From: Thermoanaerobaculia bacterium | GTDB taxonomy: Bacteria; Acidobacteriota; Thermoanaerobaculia; UBA5066 | Assembly: GCA_017999215.1 (NCBI GenBank) | Contig: JAGOBQ010000182.1 | Location: forward strand, 1 to 7,867 | Length of the DNA: 7,867 nt | Reading direction: 5' to 3' | Shown: piece by piece, positions 1 through 5,282 of the stretch | How the letters are laid out: every line of letters begins with the position of its first letter | Position numbering within the stretch: the first letter of the stretch is position 1 | Notes under the pieces: model-generated | Told to the model about the DNA's origin: nothing | The model's database searches: none | What the model saw: the letters and a program-made list of their open reading frames with translations, nothing else | Translations under genes and position numbers: made by a program

Positions 1-1481
1 ATGCAGGCGCTCTCGTCGAACGTCGGCAGGCCCAGGATGTCGTCCCCCTCGATCCTGATCGCCCCCTTCGGGCAGATCGACGTGCAGGGGTTGCACGGGA
101 TCTCCTGGGAGCAGTGGAAGATCGGGAAGACGCCCGTCTCGTCGGCGGGGATCTCCTCCGTGATGACGGCGCCGGGACGCGCCTTGAGGACCTCGGCCGT
201 CCGGAGCCACTCCGGCGGCACCTCGCCGACGTCGCGACCGAGCGTCCGCGCGATCTCGGTGCCGCGGATCTTCCCGGTGAAGATCGCGGCGCTCGCCTCG
301 GCGATCTCCTCGGCGTCGCCGGCGGCCACGACCGGCAGGCCGAACTCCTTCGCCTTCTTCAGGAACTCGTCCACCGGGTCGAGGCCGACGGCGACGAGGA
401 GCGTGTCGCACCTGAACGTCTTCTCGGTCCCCGGGATCACCTTCCAGGACGGGTCGAGCTTCGCGATCGTGACGCTCTCGACCTCCTCCGTCCCGTTCGC
501 CGAGACGATCGTGTGCCGCGTGTGGATCGGGACCCCCATCCGCGCGAGCTTGTCCCTGTGGACCTTGTAGCCGCCGCACTCCTCGAGCGCCTCGCAGAGG
601 CCGACGACCTGGATGCCGGCCTGGAGGGCGTGGTAGGCGCCGATGAGGCCGACGTTCCCGCCGCCGACGACGAAGAGGCGCTCGGAGGGCCGGACGAGGT
701 CGCGGTTCACGAGCGTCTGGAACGCGCCGGCGCCGTAGACGCCGGGGAGCGTGTTCCCCTTGAAGACGAGCGACTTCTCGCGGGCGCCCGTCGCCACGAG
801 GAGCATCTGGGCGCGCACGAGGACGTAGTGGTTGTCGCGCAGGACGCCGACCTTCCGGTCGGAGAAGACGGCGAGGGCCGTCGTCTCGGTCCAGATCCTC
901 ACGCTCGGGTAGGAGCGGACCTCGGCCTCGAGCTTCTTCCCGATGTCGAGGCCGCGCGTCCCGGCGTGGCACGCCTCGATCGAGCCGAAGAACTTGTGCG
1001 TCTGGAGGACGAGCTTGCCTCCGAGGGCGGCCTTGTCGTCGACGAGGACGACGTTGACGCCCGCCTTGCCGAGTTCGATCGCCGCGGCGAGGCCGGCCGG
1101 GCCGCCGCCGAGGATCAGGCACTCCGTCTCCACCGTCTCGACGTCGTGGAAGCGGAGGTCGCCGGCCGACTCGGGGAGGCTCGCCTTCCCGTCGAGCGGC
1201 TCGACCGCCATCCCCTCCGACACCGGCACCATGCACGACTTGACGCTGAGGCCGTTCGCGACGACCGAGCACTGGGCGCACTGGCCGTTCGCGCAGAAGA
1301 TCCCCTGCGGCGAGCGGTCCTTGTGGTGGTGCCCGAAGATGCGCACCCCGTTCGCGAAGAGGGCCGAGGCGATCGTCTCGCCCGGCCTCGCCTTCAGCGC
1401 CTCGCCCTTCCACGTGAACGGCACGACCGCCTCGCCCGGGATCGCGAGGATCGGGTGTTCCTGGATCCTGTAGTCCGACAT
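1..1481 (-). CDS. FAD/NAD(P) oxidoreductase with N-terminal [2Fe-2S] and C-terminal [4Fe-4S] domains (partial, 3' end off the window)
   Basis: This is a multi-cofactor redox flavoprotein, probably cytosolic, of the kind often annotated as sarcosine oxidase alpha-like or (2Fe-2S)-binding FAD-dependent oxidoreductase. 493 codons are visible. Residues about 20-95 form a ferredoxin-like [2Fe-2S] domain with C63, C68, C71 (CANGQCAQC) and C83. A first Rossmann motif, GGGPAG at 125-130, should bind FAD. A second, GGGNVG at 273-278, should bind NAD(P)H. The ATG at 255-type spacing between them is typical of two-dinucleotide-binding-domain flavoproteins. Near the visible end, C457, C463, C466 and C470-Pro (IPCNPCTSICP) look like a ferredoxin cluster, and C493 probably opens the second set of cysteines beyond the edge. 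The start is the ATG at 1481-1479, with GAGGAG at 1491-1486. The gene runs divergently from the halogenase-like operon. The physiological substrate (amino acid, imino acid or other) cannot be named. A partner dehydrogenase subunit could lie beyond the left edge. Confidence 0.9.
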   Translation of the reverse strand, partial: MSDYRIQEHPILAIPGEAVVPFTWKGEALKARPGETIASALFANGVRIFGHHHKDRSPQGIFCANGQCAQCSVVANGLSVKSCMVPVSEGMAVEPLDGKASLPESAGDLRFHDVETVETECLILGGGPAGLAAAIELGKAGVNVVLVDDKAALGGKLVLQTHKFFGSIEACHAGTRGLDIGKKLEAEVRSYPSVRIWTETTALAVFSDRKVGVLRDNHYVLVRAQMLLVATGAREKSLVFKGNTLPGVYGAGAFQTLVNRDLVRPSERLFVVGGGNVGLIGAYHALQAGIQVVGLCEALEECGGYKVHRDKLARMGVPIHTRHTIVSANGTEEVESVTIAKLDPSWKVIPGTEKTFRCDTLLVAVGLDPVDEFLKKAKEFGLPVVAAGDAEEIAEASAAIFTGKIRGTEIARTLGRDVGEVPPEWLRTAEVLKARPGAVITEEIPADETGVFPIFHCSQEIPCNPCTSICPKGAIRIEGDDILGLPTFDESAC

Positions 1482-1607
1482 GCAGCTCCTCGTCCCCGCC
1501 GCGCCGGCGCCGCGGGACCGCGGTCGTCGGGGGCAGGGTCGGGCGCGCCCGTGCAGGGGCGGCCCAACAGGCGAGGATAAGGAGGACGGGGCGTGGCGTC
1601 CAGAGAG

Positions 1608-1619
1608 GAGGAGCTCCTC
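1608..1619. repeat. 12-bp perfect palindrome in the divergent intergenic region
   Basis: GAGGAGCTCCTC is self-complementary and lies 51 bp before the ATG of the first halogenase-like gene and about 127 bp before the start of the divergent oxidoreductase. A second palindrome, GACCGCGGTC, sits at 1516-1525. Either could be a regulator site, but the region is purine/pyrimidine-biased and GC-rich, so short palindromes are expected by chance. No regulator gene is visible in the window. The rest of the 188-bp gap holds no gene that I can support. Confidence 0.25.
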
Positions 1620-1657
1620 TCCCGTCGTTTCCTCCCCGATTTCGTCCGTCCTCTCTC

Positions 1658-1663
1658 TATGAT
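1658..1663 (+). promoter_or_regulatory. Candidate -10 element giving a leaderless transcript for the halogenase-like operon
   Basis: TATGAT matches the sigma-70 -10 consensus TATAAT at five of six positions. It ends 7 nt before position 1670, the A of the ATG of the downstream gene, so transcription would begin at or next to the start codon. Consistent with that, there is no purine-rich ribosome binding site in the 30 bases before the ATG, which are pyrimidine-rich. No convincing -35 hexamer lies 16-18 bp upstream, and there is no extended -10 TG, which is the main weakness. Confidence 0.4.
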
Positions 1664-1669
1664 CCGCAA

Positions 1670-3310
1670 ATGAACAGGACTGGCACGGTCCCAGATGAGG
1701 CGGGCCGCGACGCGTCCGCGGCCCCGGACTTCGACGTCGTCGTCATCGGCGGCGCGATCGCGGGCGCCTCCACCGCGATCCTCCTTCGGCGCCGCGATCC
1801 GACCCTCCGCGTCCTCGTCGTGGAGAAGAGCGAGGAGTTCGACTGGAAGGTGGGCGAGTCGACGGTCGAAATCTCCTCGTACTTCCTGATCCGCGTCCTG
1901 AAGCTCTACGACCACCTGAGCCGGGAGCAGCTGCCGAAGCAGGGCTTCCGCTACTGGTTCCACAACGAGAGGGCCACGCGGCTGCGTGACGCTTCGGAGG
2001 TGGGGCCGACGCAGCTCGCGCGCACGCCGAGCTTCCAGCTCGACCGTGCCGTCCTCGACGGCCACCTCCTCCGGACGGCGGAGGAGGAGGGGGCCGAGGT
2101 CTGGCGGCCGGCAAAGGTCGTCGACCTTTCGCTCGAGGGCGTGAACGGGAGCTCCGTCACCGTCGAGAAGTCCGACGGGACGAAGGTCGTCGTCCGGGCG
2201 AGGTGGATCGTCGACGCCACCGGGCGCCAGGCGCTCCTCGCGCGCCGGCGCGGCGGCGTCACGCCCGTCGAGAGCCATCCGACGTCGGCCATCTGGGTCC
2301 GCTACCGGGGCGCGAAGGACCTCGACGGCACCGCGGTCGTCGGGACCGATCCGGCCGACCCGTTCGCGCGCGGTGTCGTCGCGGCCCGGCGCCTCGCGAC
2401 GAACCACTTCACCGGCTGGGGGTACTGGATCTGGTTCATCCCGCTTCGCGGCGGAGAGACGAGCGTCGGCCTCGTCTGGGACAAGCGGCTCGTGCAGCCC
2501 GAGGGCGCGACGCCGCTCGAGAAGCTGACGCGCTTCCTCGACGCGAACCCGCTCACGCGGGAGCTCGTCGAGCACGCCGAGCCCGTCGCCGGGGACTGCC
2601 GCTACTACGGCCACCTCCCCTATTTCGTCGACGCGTTCATCGGGCCAGGGTGGACCTGTGTCGGCGACGCCGGCGGCTTCCTCGATCCGTTCTACTCGCC
2701 GGGGCTCGACCAGATGTCGTTCTCGGTCCACACGAGGGTCGACCTGATCGTGAAGGCGCTCGCGGGGACCCCGGTCGCAGATATGGAGCGGGAATACGCG
2801 GACCACAACGAGCGCTACGACCGCTTCTTCCGCTACTTCTACGAGTCGATCTACCGCGACAAGTACTACATCATGGGCGACTACGACACGATGACGATCG
2901 CCTTCCTGATGGACACGGCCCTCTACTACCTCGTCGCGGTCCACCCCGTCTACAACGAGTCGGCAGCCCGGCTCGGAATGCCCCCGTTCTTCGGCGACGG
3001 CGCGGAGCTCGGCCTCCGGCCGATGAACTTCTACCGGCGTCGCCTCGTCGCGATCGCGAAGCGGAAGAAGGCGCTCGGGATCTACGGCAACCACAACGCC
3101 GGCCGACGGCCGCGCTTCGTCGGCTTCACGCTCCGGGCCGGCGCGCACGTGATGCTGTGGCACGGCCTCCTCCGGTGGGCGAAGGCCGAGGTCGCGAACG
3201 CCTGGACGTACGTCGCGCGGCCGACGCCGCTCGAAGGACCGCGTCCGGATCTCCCGCCGCGCGCCGTGGCCCCACCGGACGGGGGCGCCGAGGTCGCCGC
3301 GCGTGGGTGA
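1670..3310 (+). CDS. Flavin-dependent halogenase-like FAD oxidoreductase with long C-terminal extension
   Basis: This 546-residue flavoprotein belongs to the flavin-dependent halogenase / tryptophan halogenase-like superfamily, which uses FADH2, O2 and halide to halogenate electron-rich substrates. The N-terminal Rossmann motif is GGAIAG (27-32), with Ala in place of the second conserved Gly, and E52 should contact the FAD ribose. VGES (61-64), VDATGR (181-186) and GDAG (332-335) are further FAD-fold motifs. The halogenase signature WxWxIP is present as WIWFIP (253-258), and FxxPxxSxG as FLDPFYSPG (337-345). K90, in LPKQGFRYWF, sits where halogenases place the catalytic lysine (KxGxxF). Residues from about 380 to 546 form an extension rich in aromatic and basic residues, with a basic patch at 456-467. 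The ATG is the only start codon before the FAD motif; it has no ribosome binding site, and a leaderless transcript is possible. The 3' end overlaps the next gene by 8 bp. A non-halogenating monooxygenase or reductase of the same fold is the main alternative. I cannot assign a substrate. Confidence 0.85.
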   Translation: MNRTGTVPDEAGRDASAAPDFDVVVIGGAIAGASTAILLRRRDPTLRVLVVEKSEEFDWKVGESTVEISSYFLIRVLKLYDHLSREQLPKQGFRYWFHNERATRLRDASEVGPTQLARTPSFQLDRAVLDGHLLRTAEEEGAEVWRPAKVVDLSLEGVNGSSVTVEKSDGTKVVVRARWIVDATGRQALLARRRGGVTPVESHPTSAIWVRYRGAKDLDGTAVVGTDPADPFARGVVAARRLATNHFTGWGYWIWFIPLRGGETSVGLVWDKRLVQPEGATPLEKLTRFLDANPLTRELVEHAEPVAGDCRYYGHLPYFVDAFIGPGWTCVGDAGGFLDPFYSPGLDQMSFSVHTRVDLIVKALAGTPVADMEREYADHNERYDRFFRYFYESIYRDKYYIMGDYDTMTIAFLMDTALYYLVAVHPVYNESAARLGMPPFFGDGAELGLRPMNFYRRRLVAIAKRKKALGIYGNHNAGRRPRFVGFTLRAGAHVMLWHGLLRWAKAEVANAWTYVARPTPLEGPRPDLPPRAVAPPDGGAEVAARG

Positions 3311-4649
3311 GGGGCCCGCGCCCTCCCGTTTCGACGTCGTCGTCTGCGGCGGCGGGCCGGGCGGCTCGACCGCGGCGACGTTCCTCGCGCGCGCCGGCTT
3401 CTCCGTCGCGCTCTTCGAGCGGGAGAGATTCCCGCGCTTCCACATCGGCGAGTCGCTCCTGCCGTGGAACGTCCCGCTCTTCCGGAGGCTCGGCGTGCTC
3501 GAGAAGCTGGAGGCGACCGGGCCGCAGGTGAAGTACGGCGCCCGCTTCTACCACCAGGGGACCGATCACGCGCGCCTGGTCCGTTTCGCCGACGCCTACG
3601 ACGGCGCGCCGGCTTCGGCCTTCCAGGTGAAGCGGGCGGAGTTCGACGCGCTCCTCCTCGGGCACGCCCGGGACGCGGGCGTCGTCGTGACCGAGGGGGC
3701 GCGCGTCGAGGAGGTCCTCTTCGAGGGCGAGAGGGCGGTCGGCGTCCGCGTGAAGGTCGAGGGCGACGCGCCCTGCGACGTGAAGGCGAAAGCGGTCGTC
3801 GACGCGACGGGGCGGGACGCCCTCATGTCGCGCCGGCTCGGCGGGCGCCGGAAGGACCCGGAGCTCGACCGCTCGGCCGCGTTCGCCCACTTCTCCGGCT
3901 TCCGCCGGGCGGAGGGGCCGACCGGAGGCGACATCGTCGTCGTGACGACGGCCGACGGCTGGTGGTGGCTCATCCCGTTCTCCGACGGAACCGTCTCGGT
4001 CGGCGTCGTCATGCCGTCGTCCCGCTTCGCGAAGAGGCCGGGAACGGTCGAGGAGCTCTTCGAGGCGCGGGTCACGGCGACGCCCGAGGTCCGCGATCTC
4101 CTCGAAGGGAGCCGTCGGCTCGGCGAGGTCCGCGCCATCCCGGACTACTCCTACAGGACGCCCCGCACCTCGGGGGACGGCTTCTGCCTCGTCGGCGACG
4201 CGGCCTGCTTCCTCGACCCGGTCTTCTCGAGCGGCGTCCTCCTCGCGATGTCCTCCGGGGAGATGGCCGCGGAGGCGATCGGCCGCGCGCTCTCGCGCCG
4301 CGGGCGAGTCGACGCGGCGGACTTCCGCACGATGGAGAGGCGCTACGGTCGGGCGATCGCCCGCTTCAGCCGCTTCGTCCACGGCTTCTACACGCCGCAC
4401 GTCCTCGAGACCTTCTACACCGAGTCGCCGGTCCCCCTGATCACGGGGGCCGTGACGACCGTCCTCGCGGGAGCCGTCTTCCGCCCGAGCCTGAAGTCGA
4501 GGCTCGGAGCGTCCGCGTTCCACCTCGCCGCGCTCCTCGTCCGGCTGAAGCAGCGGGCGTCGGGAGCCGGCCCCTTCGAGAGAGCGACCGGACTCATCGA
4601 GTCGCGCCGCAGATACGATCCCGCCGCAACGGGAAGGAGGTCTCCATGA
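3303..4649 (+). CDS. Flavin-dependent halogenase-like FAD oxidoreductase (phenol/pyrrole halogenase size class)
   Basis: This 448-residue flavoprotein is close in length to pyrrole and phenol halogenases such as PltA. It shows a textbook FAD Rossmann motif GGGPGG (16-21) with E39 at the end of the second strand, IGESLLP (48-54), VDATG (166-170), the halogenase signature WWWLIP (220-225), and GDAACFLDP (298-306), which runs into FxxPxxSxG as FLDPVFSSG (303-311). K77, in VKYGARF, is the candidate catalytic lysine that would relay hypohalous acid to the substrate. The start is the GTG at 3303, with GAGGT at 3290-3294 eight bases upstream. It lies inside the last codons of the preceding gene, so translation is probably coupled. 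The 3' end shares ATGA with the next gene. Known halogenases need a separate flavin reductase, and none is seen here. Whether the substrate is free or tethered to a carrier protein is unknown. A hydroxylase or geranylgeranyl-reductase-like role is possible but less consistent with the two signatures. Confidence 0.88.
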   Translation: MGEGPAPSRFDVVVCGGGPGGSTAATFLARAGFSVALFERERFPRFHIGESLLPWNVPLFRRLGVLEKLEATGPQVKYGARFYHQGTDHARLVRFADAYDGAPASAFQVKRAEFDALLLGHARDAGVVVTEGARVEEVLFEGERAVGVRVKVEGDAPCDVKAKAVVDATGRDALMSRRLGGRRKDPELDRSAAFAHFSGFRRAEGPTGGDIVVVTTADGWWWLIPFSDGTVSVGVVMPSSRFAKRPGTVEELFEARVTATPEVRDLLEGSRRLGEVRAIPDYSYRTPRTSGDGFCLVGDAACFLDPVFSSGVLLAMSSGEMAAEAIGRALSRRGRVDAADFRTMERRYGRAIARFSRFVHGFYTPHVLETFYTESPVPLITGAVTTVLAGAVFRPSLKSRLGASAFHLAALLVRLKQRASGAGPFERATGLIESRRRYDPAATGRRSP

Positions 4650-5227
4650 AGTCGCCCGCGCCCCGCATTCGGAAGGTTCCCTTCGCCGTCGGTGTCTTCT
4701 CCCTCTTCGCGCTCGCCCTTCCCCTCGGCGCCGGGGAGCCGAAGAAGGCCGAGACGCTCCCTTCGCCCGCGGCCGCCCCCGCCGGCTCCGGCGCCGCCGC
4801 CCTCGAGAGGCTCAAAGCCCTCGCGGGAGACTGGGTCGAGATCGAGCCGAAGATCGGAGAGAAGGGGGCCGTCGCCGTGATGTACAGGGTCACGGGCGCG
4901 GGGTCGGCCGTCGTCTCGACGCTCGCTCCCGGCACGCCCCACGAGATGGTCTCCGTCTGGCACCGCGACGGGAACGACCTCGTGATGACCCACTACTGCG
5001 CCGCGCAGAACCAGCCGCGGTTCCGGACGAAGGCAGTGCCGGCGAACGTCGTCGCGATGGAGTTCGACGGCGGCACGAACGTCGACCCGGCGAAGGACGT
5101 GCACATCCACGCCGTGAAGGTCGAGCTCCTCGGCCCGGACGAGATCCGCGAGACCTGGATCGGGTGGAAGGGTGGCAAGACCGAGGAGCCGCCGCTCGTC
5201 CTCCACCTGAAGCGGAAGAAGGCCTGA
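4646..5227 (+). CDS. Exported lipocalin-like hypothetical protein
   Basis: This is a 193-residue protein with a Sec-type signal peptide: basic residues R7, R9 and K10, a hydrophobic stretch at 11-27, and probable cleavage near A29 or G30. A flexible Ala/Pro linker follows (about 33-52). The mature part starts with LERLKALAGDWVE (53-65), which is typical of small beta-barrel proteins where the Gly-Asp-Trp marks the first strand. It continues with an alternating strand pattern that includes TPHEMVSVWHRDG, LVMTHYCAAQNQPRFR (112-127) and GGTNVDPAKDVHIH (142-155). I recognise this pattern from uncharacterised secreted DUF1579/lipocalin-like proteins; no activity is established. One Cys (C118) is present and there is no lipobox. 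The start ATG at 4646 has AAGGAGG five bases upstream and overlaps the preceding stop as ATGA. It is therefore translationally coupled to the halogenase-like gene. A role in binding a hydrophobic product or substrate outside the cytoplasm is inference only. Confidence 0.82.
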   Translation: MKSPAPRIRKVPFAVGVFSLFALALPLGAGEPKKAETLPSPAAAPAGSGAAALERLKALAGDWVEIEPKIGEKGAVAVMYRVTGAGSAVVSTLAPGTPHEMVSVWHRDGNDLVMTHYCAAQNQPRFRTKAVPANVVAMEFDGGTNVDPAKDVHIHAVKVELLGPDEIRETWIGWKGGKTEEPPLVLHLKRKKA

Positions 5228-5236
5228 TCCCCGCTC

Positions 5237-5271
5237 CGGGGCGCCGCACCCTCGCGGGTCGCGGCGCCCCG
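5237..5271. terminator. Strong GC hairpin between convergent genes, probable bidirectional terminator
   Basis: The arms at 5237-5247 and 5261-5271 are perfectly complementary over 11 bp (core GGGGCGCCGC / GCGGCGCCCC). Inside them ACCC (5248-5251) pairs with GGGT (5256-5259) around a TCGC tetraloop, leaving a single bulged C at 5260. It sits 9 bp after the stop of the exported-protein gene and 11 bp beyond the stop of ccsBA, exactly where a shared terminator is expected. There is no T-tract on either side, so termination may be hairpin-dependent without a U-run, or the hairpin may serve only to protect mRNA ends. Confidence 0.7.
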
Positions 5272-5282
5272 CTCCCAGGCCC

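Noticed and set aside
114..1580. A 488-codon plus-strand frame opposite the left-hand oxidoreductase
   Set aside because: Low-complexity Arg/Leu/Asp/Ala composition. The minus strand here encodes a recognisable FAD/Fe-S protein with correct cofactor motifs.
1486..1669. Small plus-strand ORF beginning at 1480 in the divergent intergenic region
   Set aside because: The Arg/Pro/Gly-rich translation shows no domain, and the reading starts inside the first codons of the minus-strand oxidoreductase.
1394..3445. A 683-codon open frame on the minus strand, antisense to the first halogenase-like gene
   Set aside because: Its translation is almost all Arg, Asp, Glu, Pro and Val with no domain or hydrophobic core. 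It is a GC-bias shadow of the real gene, as are similar long frames at 3126-4523 and 4993-7443 on the minus strand and 5409-7679 on the plus strand.
3303..4649. Geranylgeranyl reductase assignment for the second flavoprotein
   Set aside because: The general fold fits, but the WWWLIP motif, FLDPVFSSG and the lysine in KYGARF fit the halogenase branch better. It is kept only as an alternative.
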